Shown: piece by piece, positions 32,761 through 44,654 of the stretch
Numbering within the stretch: the stretch's first letter is position 1
Layout: each line of letters starts with the position of its first letter
The notes under the pieces: generated by a model
Seen by the model: the letters and a program-made list of their open reading frames with translations, nothing else
Told to the model about the DNA's origin: nothing
The model's database searches: none
Origin: Labia minor
Taxonomy: Eukaryota > Arthropoda > Insecta > Dermaptera > Spongiphoridae
Reading direction: 5' to 3'
DNA length: 64,000 nt
NCBI GenBank assembly: GCA_963082975.1
Contig: OY720348.1
Location: forward strand, 23,055,146 to 23,119,145
Made by a program: the position numbers and the translations under genes

Positions 32761-32905
32761 AGAGCACATATCGAAACTTTTTAAGAGTACATAAACAAAT
32801 TTAAGATTTTCTGTGTCTTTTGATGTATAAATAAATATTTTATCATTTGTATTACGGTTTTTATTACTCTTCGAAATCCCGTCCACCTTTTTCGATGACC
32901 ATGTA

Positions 32906-33193
32906 TATATGAACCACCATAGCTTAAATCTCCCCTCCCTTCTCGTATAGATTCTGGTTATATCTCTTAATAATACATTTCATAAACATTAACTCTTATA
33001 TTTTAATGAAAGATTCAATTTCTAATATTATTTTCATATTAATTTCCAAAAAAAAAAAAAAAAATTTCTATTTTGATTAATTAAAAAAAATAATTTATTC
33101 TATTATTTAAATAAATAATTATAATTATTAAATATATTATAAAATCGTTTATTTAAAAAAAAGATAATAATAATTTAATATATATATATTTAT
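32906..33193. repeat. Duplicated AT-rich segment, copy 1
   Basis: TATATGAACCACCATAGC, then CCTCCCTTCTCGTATAGATTC and the AAAGATTCAATTTC block. It is repeated at 33480-33800, and partly before the transposon at 31590-31985. Confidence 0.6.
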
Positions 33194-33479
33194 CAGTGGT
33201 TCCAAAACTTATTTGGCCAAGCGCCCCCTTTCTATAAAAAAATTTACTCAGTGCCCCCTTGGAAATTATTTTTTTTTAATTTTAATAACAATTAAATACA
33301 AAGATAAATCTACCTATTTGCAAAATATTATAAATAAAGGTGTAAATTAGAAACATTAAATTTATGTATCACAGAATAGAAAAGTAATATACAAGAAATG
33401 CCATCACCGCCCCCCAGGATCGCTCCAGCGCCCACGAGGGGGCGGTAGCGCCAACTTTGGGAATCACTGATATATATAT
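33194..33479. mobile_element. hAT-type MITE (286 bp)
   Basis: Ends CAGTGGTTCCAAAACTT and TTTGGGAATCACTG are inverted and typical of hAT. The body has inverted GCGCCCCC/GGGGGCGGTAGCGC blocks. Flanking 8-mers ATATTTAT and ATATATAT differ by one base, consistent with an aged target duplication. Confidence 0.6.
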
Positions 33480-33800
33480 GAACGACCGTAGCATAATTCT
33501 ACACCCCTCCCTCTCCTATAGATTCTGATTATATCTCTTAATATTACATTGTATAAACATTAACTCATATATTTTAATGAAAGATTCAATTTCCAATATT
33601 ATTTTCATATTAATTTCCAAAAAAAAAAAAAAAAATTTTCTATTTTGATTAATTAAAAAAAAAATAATTCATTTTCAATATTATTTTCATATTAATTAAA
33701 AAACAAACATAATTTTTCTATTGTGATTAGTTAAAAAAATAATTAATCCATTTTATTATTTAAATAAATAAAATAATTATTATTTTTTTTATAAATAATT
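33480..33800. repeat. Duplicated AT-rich segment, copy 2
   Basis: Direct repeat of 32906-33193, offset about 571 bp, with moderate divergence. Confidence 0.6.
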
Positions 33801-34204
33801 ATTATTATTTTAACATTATATATATATATATATATATGAATTCATTATTTAGTCTTTATATTTATGTAATTACAATAATAATTTATATAAAAGATGATAT
33901 TTTATAAATAAACAATGAATATGTATTTATATAATAATATTTGAATTTTGTAAACATTTATTATAATTTTAAAAATTTAATCAATATATTATATATATAT
34001 ATATTTGTTTATTTCCTGAGCAACACAAATATTATTTTTCATCTTTGAGCTTAAGCGACTAGTATTTTATATTTTATATAAATTAAAGAGAGGTAATATA
34101 TAATTTGAAAGGAATATGAAGCAGAAAAAAGAGGATGAATGTCGACTTGAAAAACAAACTGAAATAATATTAATGATATTTTTGGAATAATATATTTCAT
34201 TTTA
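33801..34204. other. AT-rich spacer with (TA)n
   Basis: (TA)n near 33818-33837. No gene. Confidence 0.4.
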
Positions 34205-34560
34205 TTTTATATGGGATGGTGGGAGTCCGGAGGTGGGGGATAGGCAGGTGTTGTCGCAATGGTGAGTAGTGGTGGTTGGCGTCAGGATATGCGACACGAT
34301 TGGCATCGGGAGATGTGATCGGCGTGGAGGGGAGGCTGCGGGGGCGTTGCAAGTCAACCGAGGGCATAATAGCCTTTAGAAAAAGTTCACGCTCGAAAGA
34401 ACAAAAGGTGGAAGAGAGAAACGTTTCCTCTTCGAAAATTAAGTGTCTTACTCGTGAAAGATGATTTATAGTTCGGTGTGTGCGCTTTTAGCCAGAGATG
34501 CACAACACCGGGCTACGATTACCCCCCGCAAATAGAAAATATACCCGTTTCGTGCGACCC
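34205..34560. other. GC-richer patch, unassigned
   Basis: 34215-34350 is G-rich with possible donor ATG|GTGAGT near 34259-34267. The later part CACAACACCGGGCTACGATT to GCGACCCGGGG is GC-rich. It looks single-copy. The 62-codon frame here lacks an ATG start. It could be exon, promoter or unknown element. Confidence 0.25.
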
Positions 34561-34809
34561 GGGGACCAAAAAAAAAAAAAAATACTGGTGTAAAAAATAA
34601 TGAAATTATTATTATTATTATTTTTCATTCAAAAGATTTATAATAATTAATATAATGTGGTTCATTGTCACACGCTTAGATTATGTCTCGTTTGTCAGCT
34701 TTCGCTTTATCTTAAAAAACTCTAAATGTTTTCATTCAAGATCACAGATCAATTGCTCACAACTTTAATTAAAAAAAAAAAATTACAATTCATACAATAT
34801 TAGATGGAT
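34561..34809. other. AT-rich spacer
   Basis: Nothing recognised. Confidence 0.4.
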
Positions 34810-35211
34810 TAAAGAACATAAAAAATAAGATTTGTGGAGGACATCAAAATAGGTATTTGTTTTTGAGATGATTTCATCGTTGGAGTCAAATCTCTATCCA
34901 CCGAGCCATTTCTTAAGATTTGGAAAAAAATAATCAATCACTTGGGGCTAAATCCGGAGAATAGGGCGGATGAGGTAGCAATTCGTATCCCAATTCATGG
35001 ATATTCATGGAAATTCACTTTTTTTCATTTTCTTCTCAAATCAAGCGGTAGTCTGGTATTAATGGATGTCAATCAAAAACAAAAACACCCAGGTGGTTCA
35101 AATTTCGACAGGAGTCAGATTATAGTTGCCTGCTAATAGGAGCAGTGTTGCTATTTCATTTAAGAGACGGGAAATTAACTAAGTCACGGACTTACTATTG
35201 ACCTGACCTCG
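34810..35211 (-). pseudogene. mariner-1 deletion derivative
   Basis: On the minus strand it starts at the terminal repeat CGAGGTCAGGTCAATAGTAAG with TA at 35212-35213 and runs through the 5' UTR to an ATG (MKKSEF). After a few codons it jumps to ELGYELLPHPPYSPDLAPSD, the last catalytic aspartate region, then FFPNLKKWL and DSNDEIISKTNTYFD. The N-terminal DNA-binding domain and most of the catalytic core are deleted. The far end lacks a terminal repeat. Confidence 0.7.
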
Positions 35212-36779
35212 TATATTGAAAATTTTTTTTTGCTAAAAGAAATTTGGGTATATATATATATATATATATATAGGTATATATAAATATAAAAGTTTCAAGT
35301 AATTGTAAATTATATTTATTTCAAATGAAAAGAAAAAAAAATATTTCGAATGCATTCGTTGAAAATATTCAAACAAAAATAAATCGAAAATTGCGTTAGT
35401 CAAACTACAAATGTCTCCTTAACACGCGAAATTTATTTTTAATTATTTCTTTTTAAGTGGCATGCGTGATAGAAAAAAAGACTATCAATAGAAAAAGAAT
35501 AAGAAATATATATATATATATATATTACAATATACAATCGAATAGCTTGATTTATTTTTATACCTATTACCCTATTATGTATTTTTTAATAAATATGTAT
35601 TATCAACAATATCGAATATTATTTCAGTTTAATTTTAATATTAAAATGTGTATTGTATTGTATTATTGATCGAAGTATGCAAATTTTATAAAATTTGAAA
35701 AAAAAATAAGTAAAATAAATAATGATCTGAATTATTAATATATATAGTTTTCGCACTATTTTTAAGGGAATATTTGGATTTATAGTTTTTCACCAATTAT
35801 TCGTACCATCGACTTGTAAGACTCAAAACCGCAAACTTTCTTACAAAAACTGTGATGAAATTGGGCGCGATTTAAATCTCATTAATCAACATGAAAACAA
35901 GTCAGAATTAACTACCTCTAAACAAAACTTGCATAAATATATATTAAAAAAATCCTGATTTCTGATAAAATTTATTCTAATCTTTCCATCCATTTTACCC
36001 TTTTTATTGAATGAATGAATACAACATATAATAGCGACTTTATCAGAAATGATCGTTTTATTCTGTAGTATATAAATTAAATTTTAATATTTCACCTTTT
36101 AATGATTGTTATGTTTTTGTTGTTATTATTTATTTATTAAGATTCTAGTCAAGTTCAATTAGAACCCCTTTACAGTCACCTATTGGATATATTTTATTCT
36201 TTTAAATATTTTATTTATTTCTTTGCTATTTATTTATTTATTTTTTTATATAGATGTTTGATTGTATAGATATATTTTAGGTTGTGGATGAAAACAGTTT
36301 CATTCTAGGGCAGCGTAAAGTTTAACACAATGGAATCGGCCAGGATTCAGTAGGTAGTTGTTTGTTTGGCTGTGCCCCGGCGAAGAAGACTAAATTCTCC
36401 TTAAAGGGATGTCTTGGTAAGGAGTTGAATTAATCACGATGAGAAATAATCGATGGTCTTCATAAGAGATGCCTTGAAATTCAAATAATAATAATAATAT
36501 GAATCAGTTTTTAAATAAATTTATTATTAATTTAAATTGTCCCTAAGATGATTTTAAGAAATGATTAATTAATTAATCAATATAATTCAGTTTATACATT
36601 GCATACGTGACAATGAATACTCATTGAATTAAAACTACATTAAGATTAATAATAAATAAATATTTTTTCTGATTGTACAAATTCTCTAATTTTGAAATAA
36701 TATAAACTTTAACAGCAAAAAAATTATTTTTTGTCTATTGTAATACATTATAAAAAAAACACATATAAGACAATTTTTT
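35212..36779. other. Spacer with (TA)n, largely AT-rich
   Basis: (TA)n at 35247-35275 and 35506-35525. 36290-36480 is of mixed composition (GGCTGTGCCCCGGCGAAGAAG) and probably single-copy; no frame supports an exon. Low-complexity frames at 35457-35669 are not genes. Confidence 0.4.
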
Positions 36780-37393
36780 ACTCTCTCGTCAGAGATAGTA
36801 TTGCGATCACGAAAATTTTCGATGTTGAGATTTTGATGTTTTTATACGTTTTGAAGCTTCCTGAATCATTTTCACTAAGGTTGGGAAAAATGTCTGTGTG
36901 TGTGTGTGTGCATGTGTGTATGTATGTAGACAAAATTACGCAATAATGGTTTGAGCTAGAATCATGAAATTTGGTACATGGGCATTATTCAAAATTCGTA
37001 GTTTTCTATCAACTTTTGAGAAATGTAGCTCAACCGGAAGAGAGTCATTACCTACAACGTTTTGATTTTTTTCATCTAAAATGACCGCAAAAATAAAGAT
37101 ATATGTTTGATAATTTTTCACATGATTAAAAATTGTATAAAACTGCTATATATAGAATTTCAGCTTGATTGAATCGCTGAAAGTACAAGAATTAATTTTT
37201 TAATACTGCAAATCTCACGCGCCAACACGTGACGTGGTGCCATCAACAAAGAGCCAACATGCCCTGGTTTAATAAATATGATTTATTAATTTTAATTTAT
37301 AATTTATAAATAATTAAATTAAATTTAAATATAATATATTATGTTATTTAATCCAATTCAAATTGCCAGATAGTCGAGTGGAGACAATCCAGC
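36780..37393 (-). mobile_element. Family A (Helentron-like), complete inverted copy
   Basis: Reverse complement of the full unit. The 3' hairpin ACTCTCTC/GAGATAGT (36780-36799, one mismatch) comes first, then ATTGCGATCACGAAAATTTTCG, a GT microsatellite at 36894-36927, GTAGACAAAATTACG, GTTGATAGAAAAC-type sequence and the CACGCGCCAACACGTGA block. It ends CGAGTGGAGACAATCCAGCT. Confidence 0.65.
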
Positions 37394-37849
37394 TTATTTT
37401 TACTTGGTTTTGTTGGAGAAAAAACAACCAAAACAAAATCTTGAAATGAAAATCGCTATGGTTTATTTTGTCATATTCTAAATGAATGTTAAATGAGGTT
37501 AACTCCCGATGTAGAAGCAAATTTAGTGCTATTTAATTTAATGAATTGCTATAAAGTTAATGCAGAGCTCATGAAACATGGTTCATTTCTCTCTCCCCTT
37601 TCTTGAATACTATCCTTATGCTACCCCGAGATAGATTTAGAATCATTAATGTTCATATTATTTTTTAAGCATAGAGAGGGAGCGACCAAGAAATCTCCTC
37701 ATGAATATTACTTTAAATTTATACAATTTTATAATCAATAGGAGAAATTATTATCAACAAAACTGATTTTGTGTGAAAATTATGGAAATGCAAATAATTA
37801 ATGTAAGAATTTAATTAAAAGTTAATTTTTGAAAAAAAATTGTATAATA
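37394..37849. other. AT-rich spacer
   Basis: Nothing recognised. Confidence 0.4.
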
Positions 37850-37967
37850 TAGTCTAAAAAAACTTTGTGGAAATGAAGTGGAATTCAAAAGTTTTTAGTC
37901 ACTTGAACAAATCAAACAAGTAAATATAATTATTTAAATTTTTAAAGGAAAAATATTATAATATCAC

Positions 37968-38936
37968 AGTACCGGGACCCCGAGCCTCGGCTCGGTACTT
38001 AAGTTAAAAAAAATGATTCATTATTATTGGATTTGGTTGGTAATATTAATACCTGAGACACCGAGCTCTCGCTCTACCCTTTAAAAAATATTGATATACA
38101 ATTCTTTAATTATTTATTACAATTATTAAATGTATTAAATAATATTTTATTGAAAAAATATTAAAAATTATAAAACTATCTAAAACTTAATTAATAAAAG
38201 AACAATGAATAAATAAATCACGAAAATAGATAAAAAAAATGCACGCGGCGAGTTTCGATCCTTCGAACTCGGGGAGTAAAAACAATTGTTTTTACCACTG
38301 GTCTAAGATATTTTGATAATAACAAACATATTTTTACCATCTTTCAAAGACATTTATTTGTTTTGTTGTTTTTTTTTTGAGAGAGATTAATAAATATATA
38401 TATATATTTTATTAAAAATAAATATTTTTAATTTTATTTCGAAATTAAATAATGAATTTTAAAATATTTTAAATATAAAAAAATGTTAATACAATATCAT
38501 TTAAAAAAAAGCGGGAGTCAACCAACCGTATTTTATTTTGTTGTTTTTTTTGAGAGAGATTAATAAATATATATATATTTTATTAAAAATAAATATTTTT
38601 AATTTTATTTCGAAATTAAATAATAAATTTTAAAATATTTTAAATATAAAAAAAATTTTAAAACAATATCCTTTAAAAAAAGGCGGGAGTAAAATTTCAA
38701 AATGGATGCCATTGACGTCACCTATATATAATTTTTAATTAAGAAATAAATAATGAAGCTGTATGTTTCAAGAGATGTGATCAATAAAACTTAATTTTTC
38801 TTTATAAATACTATATCTAGTGTGAATTTGAAAAAAATCGTTAGAGCGGTTTTTGAGAACCAATATATATAGAAATATATATAGAAATATAGATATATAC
38901 AATTTTAGCTAGCATAATAAGATAAGATATACTCGT
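37968..38936 (+). mobile_element. Family D repeat, long form, inserted in the array
   Basis: Starts AGTACCGGGACCCCGAGCC-TCGGCTCGGTACT, a strong GC-rich hairpin. It then has AATACCTGAGACACCGAGC, a tRNA-like patch (38245-38310), two tandem copies of a ~180-bp block with AAAGCGGGAGTCAA/AAGGCGGGAGTAAA, TTAGAGCGGTTTTTGAGAACC, and the tail TTAGCTAGCATAATAAGATAAGA. Flanking array sequence resumes at 38937. Confidence 0.65.
38245..38310 (-). repeat. tRNA-like patch inside family D
   Basis: The complement reads TTAGACCAGTGGTAAAAACA...CCCCGAGTTCGAAGGATCGAAACTC, with box-A-like and box-B-like segments. Possibly a captured tRNA or SINE head. Confidence 0.35.
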
Positions 38937-39752
38937 ATTACCTCCCTCCAATTCCTATTCTACCAATTTCTTTAAATATTGTTTAAATTGTCACTCTAAC
39001 CACTTGCTATTTTTGTATTTAAATAATCCACTCGTCTTTCAAAGTCATGAACCAAGCCTCAAATCCATATAATATAAAAATAATTAATTTTTATATTTTT
39101 ATTTTATTATTCTTGATAATCATTTTTATGAAAGAAATAATAGTTTTTTAAATAAAAAACTTTGTGGAATTCAAAAGTTCCTATTTACTTGAACAAATCA
39201 AACAAGTAAATAATTATTTAAATTTTTAAATAAAAAATATTATAATATCACATATATTACCTCCTACCAATTTCCTTAAATATTGTTTAAATTGTCACTC
39301 TAACCACCGGCTATTTTTGTATTTAAATAATGCACTCTTCTTTCAAAGTCATGAACCAAACCTCAAATCCATATAATATAAAAATAATTAATTTTTATAT
39401 TTTTATTTTATTATTCTTTGATAATCATTTTTATGAAAGAAATAATAATTCAAAAAACTTTGTGGATACGAAGTGGAATTCAAAAGTTCCTAGTTACTTA
39501 AACAAATCAAACAAGTAAATAATTATTTAAATTTTTAAAGGAAAAATATTATAATATCACATATATTACCTCCCTCCAATTTCCTTAAATATTGTTTAAA
39601 TTGTCACTCTACCCACCGGCTATTTTTGTATTTAAATAATGCACTCGTTTTTCAAAGTTATGAACCACGCCTCAAATTCATATAATATAAAAATAATTAT
39701 TTTTTATATTTTTATTTTATTATTCTTTAGTAATAATTTTTATGAAATAAAC

Positions 39753-40553
39753 ACTGCAACAAACTTTATTGGATAATACCAGACTTGAAAATATATAAAT
39801 GTCTATGATATAAATATTTATTTTAATCAAAATAACCAAATAAATGAATTAAAATTTTTTTTATAGCAATGTCGTCTCTTTAATTCACCTCCATCGTTTG
39901 TAGTTTAATTCATTTATTTTTCTTATCATTCATTAATTTAAAATAATTATGAAGAACAAGGTAATTATTTAATTTTGCATTAATGAAATTAGACATTTGT
40001 CTTATTATGGTATAAGTTTTGTTGAAATGGGACTAAAGTCATACCTTTTGCTTAGAGTTAATTAAAATTCCGGGCTAACTCTGAAATAAATTTAGGTTGT
40101 TTTTTTTTTTTATTATTTTTTCCCAGTAAAGTTCAGCATAGATCATAAGGGCTACTAACAGACGGTTTATTCGAAGAAATAATACTTTTTATGAAAATTA
40201 TATAAAATTTAAATTAAATAATTAGTCAATTAAATAATGAAATATTTTAAATATATAAATTAAAAACAAAAAGATTTTTAATTTTGTTGTATTGTATAAA
40301 TGTAATAAATCAATTTTTTTGTTTTTTTGTTTAATGGTAAAAGATTGATTATGGATTAAAACTATTAAAAAGATGGCAGGAGAGACGATCTGTTTTTTTT
40401 TATATCTCACTTGATTAATAGACGACTTAATCAATAAATTATCATACAAGTCTTAATTAATAACTTCCTCCTCAAAATGAGTTTTCCTTGATTTTCAATT
40501 GTCATTGTATCTATTAATTATTTCTTTTTGACTATCGCTAAAATATCGTAACT
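39753..40553. other. AT-rich spacer
   Basis: No gene recognised. Confidence 0.4.
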
Positions 40554-41065
40554 TTATCTATCTCTGTGGCTCTACGGAACTCGAAAGTTCTTGGTCGCAG
40601 CAACCACACTCCTCCAAGTATTCCTATTCTGAGCCATAACCTTCCAGTCCCTCTCCTCTCCCATCTCTCTCACATCCTTTCCCACATTATCCACCCACCG
40701 TGTCCTTGGTCTTCCAAGTGGACGTTTCCCACTCGATCTCCCTACCAATATATTTTTCGCCATTTTATCTTCTCCCATTCTAGCCACGTGTCCTATCCAC
40801 CATAGCCTTCTCGATTTTATAATTCTAACTATATCTGGAGATGCATAGAGATCGTGCAATTCCTCGTTACCATTCCCCGGTGACCTCATCTTTCTTTGGC
40901 CCATAAATGCTTCGCCGAATCCTATTCTCAAATCCTCTAAATCTACTCTCGTCACCTAAGGTCATACATAGATCATGCCTCACACCCATATAATACAACC
41001 GGAAAAATAATTATTTTATATATTTTAATTTTTATCCCCATTGTCGTAACTTTGCCTACAATATT
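40554..41065 (-). mobile_element. LINE (non-LTR) 3' end, inverted
   Basis: Best-preserved 3' end of the LINE. RT tail (FPVVLYGCEA, complement of about 40976-41005), a break, then the C-terminal domain at 40572-40955, ending FRVP-stop and a GATA-type tail (complement of TATCTATCTCTGTGGC). 5' truncated. Confidence 0.75.
40572..40955 (-). pseudogene. LINE ORF2 C-terminal domain
   Basis: An uninterrupted 127-codon frame: LRIGFGEAFMGQRKMRS, EELHDLYASPDIVRIIKSRR, LWWIGHVARMGEDKMAKNIL, GRSSGKRPLGRPRTRWVDN, then W..MAQNRNTWRSVVAATKN ending FRVP. This follows the RT domain in many arthropod non-LTR retrotransposons. It is the tail of a much longer protein, so it is a fragment despite being open. Confidence 0.75.
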
Positions 41066-41722
41066 TAACAAATTCGATGACGGGACAGTAAACGTAGAGA
41101 AAAAGTTTACGTACAAAACAAAAAAAAAAAATAATAAAAACAAAACAAAACAAAACAAGATTTATAAAACGTTAAAAGTTATTAAATATTCTTCGAACTA
41201 ACTGAAAAATAAAATAAAATATTTATTTAGTTTACGGTAGAATTATGATTTGGAATTATTTTTAATATGAAAAATCGTAAAAGCAATATCTCTATTGAAC
41301 TTTTTCTTTATATATATATATATATATTTAGGTAACGGCTATCATAAAATGGCACGTTTGTAATTCCATTCACTAGTTTTGCTGCATCCGAATGTCAGCT
41401 GCAACGATCATCATTCGATTGCATTAGAAAAAAAAAATACCTATCTCTTATAGTTTTCATTAACAGGTTTACACCATTTACGTGGTAATAAAAAAATAAA
41501 AATAAAAATTATTGATATTTTATTATAAATATTGAAGTTCAATAATAAATATAATAATACATAATTCATTTGAACAGAATTATATATTATCATGGAATCA
41601 AAAGTTAAAATCAAAATAAAATAGAAAAATAAAGAAATTTTCTGAATTATCGGAATTATTAATTGAAATATAAAAATATATATATATAATATAATAGTCA
41701 TATAATATATATATATATAATA
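41066..41722. other. AT-rich spacer
   Basis: (TA)n at about 41310-41327. The minus-strand frame 41441-41743 is AT-rich translation and not supported. Confidence 0.4.
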
Positions 41723-42400
41723 TAGTATCCAACGATCGGTCATTAAAAAAAATTATTCCTTATTATGGGGTTTGGCTAGCAATATTAATACCTGGTTCAC
41801 CGAGCCGCCGTTCAAATAATTTAAAAGGACATAAATTTAAAAAAAATAGTCCTGAAACATACAGCCCTTAAATGTACGCATTAATGCACAAAAGGACAGA
41901 AAAATATGGCCTGTGGATATAACATAATATATATTTCGTAATTTTATTTTATTTATAGTTATAATATTTTGTATTTAACGAAGCGCTGTCTGCCATAGTT
42001 GCTAACGTCATTTAAATTTCCTATTTAAAATTAAGAACAAACTAATAAACGTTATGAAACGATTTCAAATAATTTAAAAGTATGTATTAATGAACTTAAA
42101 GACAGATATGGATATAACATAAATATTTTTAATTTTATTTTATTTATAATATTTTGTATTTAAGGAAGCGCTGTTTGACTTAGTAGCCGACGACATTTAA
42201 ATTTATTATTTTAAATTAAGAAAAAATTAATAAAGATGATTTTTCCCGAGGCTGAAACCAATAAAGATCTATTTTTCTTTATAAAAATTATCTATGGTGT
42301 GAATTTCAACAAAATCTTTAGAGATGTTTAATATTTCAAAAATATATATACGTATATATATATATATATAATTTTTTGCTAGTATAATAAGATAAGATAT
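41723..42400 (+). mobile_element. Family D repeat, short form with internal duplication
   Basis: Start AGTATCCAACGATCGG (degraded hairpin), AATACCTGGTTCACCGAGCC, TGGCCTGTGGATATAACATA, two copies of the AAGGAAGCGCTG/AACGAAGCGCTG block (about 41978 and 42164), TTTTTCCCGAGGCTGAAACC and tail TTGCTAGTATAATAAGATAAG. Confidence 0.6.
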
Positions 42401-42420
42401 ATATATATATATATATATAA

Positions 42421-42512
42421 AAGGAATTGGGAGAAAATTTAAATTGAATGGATGTGGTTAAGATGGTTGGAGGAATGTAGTTCCTGCTGTAAGAAACTTC
42501 TGAATTCAATAT
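42421..42512 (+). pseudogene. LINE 3' end scrap
   Basis: AATTGGGAGAAAATTTAAATTG then GGAGGAATGTAGTTCCTGC-TGTAAGAAACTTCTGAATTC, a decayed form of the NVVAA-KNF-V tail seen at 17546 and 44260. Confidence 0.45.
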
Positions 42513-42539
42513 AGTATATATTTCAACTAGGTTTTAATT

Positions 42540-42775
42540 TTTTTTTTTTGTTTCTTCATTGATGTGAATCAGTCAAGGGTATTTATGATGCGGAAGCAAT
42601 GTAGTGACAGAAATGGGGTGAGCGATGGATCCATGGCAAGAAATGTGAGGTTTCGGCACCAGCTGCCGCGTTCCCAGAACTTGAAACCTACACAAACAAA
42701 TAATCACCTCAATCCCACAGTGGTCTATATCGACCCCCTGGTTGGGGGGGGGGGAATTTAACACTAACTCTCTTC
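42540..42775. other. Mixed-composition patch with G-run hairpin
   Basis: GC-richer and apparently single-copy, ending CCCCCTGGTTGGGGGGGGGG (stem of about 5 C/G pairs). Both strands have short frames. Neither shows a domain or splice signals that I trust. Confidence 0.3.
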
Positions 42776-43299
42776 CAAGGGATCATATTAGCACAAAATT
42801 AAATTTTAAATTCTATTTAAATTATTTATAGAAAATTGAAAATTTATCTTATTTATATTCTTAGATGAGAGAGATTCTCAATCCTCTAATGGAGTAAATG
42901 ATAAACATTTTTCTCTAAATTTCTATAATGATTCTTACAAAAGAACTAAATAAAATTTATAATATAATAATTAAATATAAATATCTAATTAAATAACAAT
43001 AAATAAATAAAATATAATATTTTCATTTCAATATTTCAACGTTGCTATCTTCAGACATGAGACGGACAGATTGAGACCGATCTGGTAGTGGTAGTATGAA
43101 TAAATTAATAATTGTCATATCATTCTAATTTTCAAGCATTAGAAAAACTTTTTAAAAGGTTTAATAAAACTTGATAGGTATATTTTATCTTTATATCATA
43201 AGTTCAAGTATATTTATATTATATTATATATGTAACATGGGACAGTGTCGATTAATGTTTAAATATTTATGTAATTGAAATCTTTAGGTATTAATATTA
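42776..43299. other. AT-rich spacer
   Basis: Nothing recognised. Confidence 0.4.
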
Positions 43300-43810
43300 A
43301 GTACTCTGGTTCACCGAGTCGTTCTGCTTGGTAATTAAAAAAATATTCCTTATTATCGGTTTTGGCTGGTAATTTAATACCTGATTAACCGACCGAGGCA
43401 CCGTTCAAAGAATTTAAAAGAACAAATTAAAACAAAAAAGTCATAAAACAATTAATGGACTAAAAGACAAAAAAGTATGACCTGTGGATATAACATAATA
43501 TATATTTCGTAATTTGATTACAAAATATTATTAAAATAAATATTTTTATAATTTTATTTTATTTATGATATTTTGTATTTAAGGAAACGCTGTCCGGCGT
43601 TGCCCGCCGCCATTTTTTATTATTAAAATTCCTATTTTAAATTAAGAAAAAACTAACAAAGATGATTTTTCCCGAGGCTGAAACCAATATAAATATTATC
43701 TATGGTGTGAATTTCAAAAAATCCTTAGAGCGGTTTAATAACTCAAAAATACAAATATATATATATATATATATATACAACTTTTGCTAGTATAATAAGA
43801 TAAGATATAT
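43300..43810 (+). mobile_element. Family D repeat, short form
   Basis: AGTACTCTGGTTCACCGAG start, TGACCTGTGGATATAACATA, GGCGTTGCCCGCCGCCATT, CCCGAGGCTGAAACC, TTAGAGCGGTTTAATAAC, tail TTGCTAGTATAATAAGATAAG. The most compact copy, useful as a reference. Confidence 0.65.
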
Positions 43811-43848
43811 ATATATATATATATATATGCTTTAGAGATAGATAGATA

Positions 43849-43975
43849 AAAACAAAATATATTTTATGCTTCGAATAATATTAATATTTGAAAAAATGTA
43901 TTAATATTAAATGACTCCATGTTTTAATTTATATGAATTTGATAAATAAAATATGTTTTTTTTAAATTTGCACAA
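43849..43975. repeat. Direct repeat flanking the LINE scrap, left copy
   Basis: The stretch AAAATATATTTTATGCTTCG to GACTCCATGTTT recurs at 44404-44530, on the other side of a (TA)n run and a LINE 3' end. Confidence 0.65.
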
Positions 43976-43984
43976 AAGAATTAA

Positions 43985-43992
<8 letters not shown>

Positions 43993-44040
<48 letters not shown>
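43993..44040. repeat. (TA)n microsatellite
   Basis: Longest pure TA tract in the window, about 24 units. Confidence 0.95.
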
Positions 44041-44042
<2 letters not shown>

Positions 44043-44254
44043 ACTAGAATAAAACAATAAAGTAAAGAGCTGGAGGCGTTTTATTTTTCATTTCTTAAAA
44101 AAAAATCATCCTTAAATGTGACATAAAAAGAAAATTTAAAATACGATAAACTTTAATATGAATCTTAGAAAATTCTGATACTGTTACAAGTAAAATTAAA
44201 ATTAAAATTAAATCAATTCCTACTATAAACTGCTAAAAAATCTCTATTTAAAGT

Positions 44255-44402
44255 ATTAAAAACATAATAACCAAGGACGTGGTGGGTGGATAATGTACAA
44301 AGGGACGTGTGAGAGAGACTAGGAGAAAATAGGAGTTGGATGGGTGTAGGAATGTGGTTGCTGCGGCCAAGAACTTCCGAGTTCCGTAGAGCCACAGAGA
44401 TA
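44255..44402 (+). pseudogene. LINE 3' end remnant
   Basis: GGACGTGGTGGGTGGATAATG, then GGGTGTAGGAATGTGGTTGC-TGCGGCCAAGAACTTCCGAG, ending TTCCGTAGAGCCACAGAGATAG. It corresponds to TRWVDNV...NVVAAAKNFRVP plus tail. Confidence 0.65.
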
Positions 44403-44403
44403 G

Positions 44404-44530
44404 AACAAAATATATTTTATGCTTCGAATAATATTAATATTTGAAAAAATGTATTAATATTAAATGACTCCATGTTTGAAAAATTTCTATGAATTTGATA
44501 AATAGAATATGTTTTTTTAAAAAAAAAGAA
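44404..44530. repeat. Direct repeat flanking the LINE scrap, right copy
   Basis: Second copy of 43849-43975, with small changes at the distal end. Confidence 0.65.
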
Positions 44531-44654
44531 TTAAATATATATATATAATATAAGGAACGTGTGACCTAACAGTAGGAATTGAAAAGATTGTAGAACTGGT
44601 TTTAAATTTTATTACAAAAATAAATAATTATTTATTAATAATAAAAATTAAAAA

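Larger units (their letters stand above)
31990..32903 (+). mobile_element. 914-bp DUF4817-type mariner-like element with nested hAT scrap
   Basis: Terminal repeats GTCATCGAAAAAGGTGGACG plus GGATTT (31994-32019) and the exact complement at 32874-32899; TA at both outer edges (31988-31989 and 32904-32905). It contains a transposase N-terminus and, in its second half, an inserted hAT-like remnant. The central and C-terminal catalytic regions are absent. Confidence 0.75.
37850..39752 (-). repeat. LINE-derived tandem array, 3 units of ~310 bp
   Basis: Direct repeats begin at AACTTTGTGG (37858, about 39159 and about 39459). Matching points CCTCC at 38941, 39260 and 39569 give periods of 319 and 309 bp. 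Each unit contains, on the minus strand, a LINE RT scrap reading ILYGFEAWFMTLK. The first unit is interrupted by a family D insertion. Frames inside are not genes. Confidence 0.7.

Noticed and set aside
34276-34464. 62-codon plus-strand frame
   Set aside because: Starts at TTG, has no domain and no splice context beyond one possible GT.
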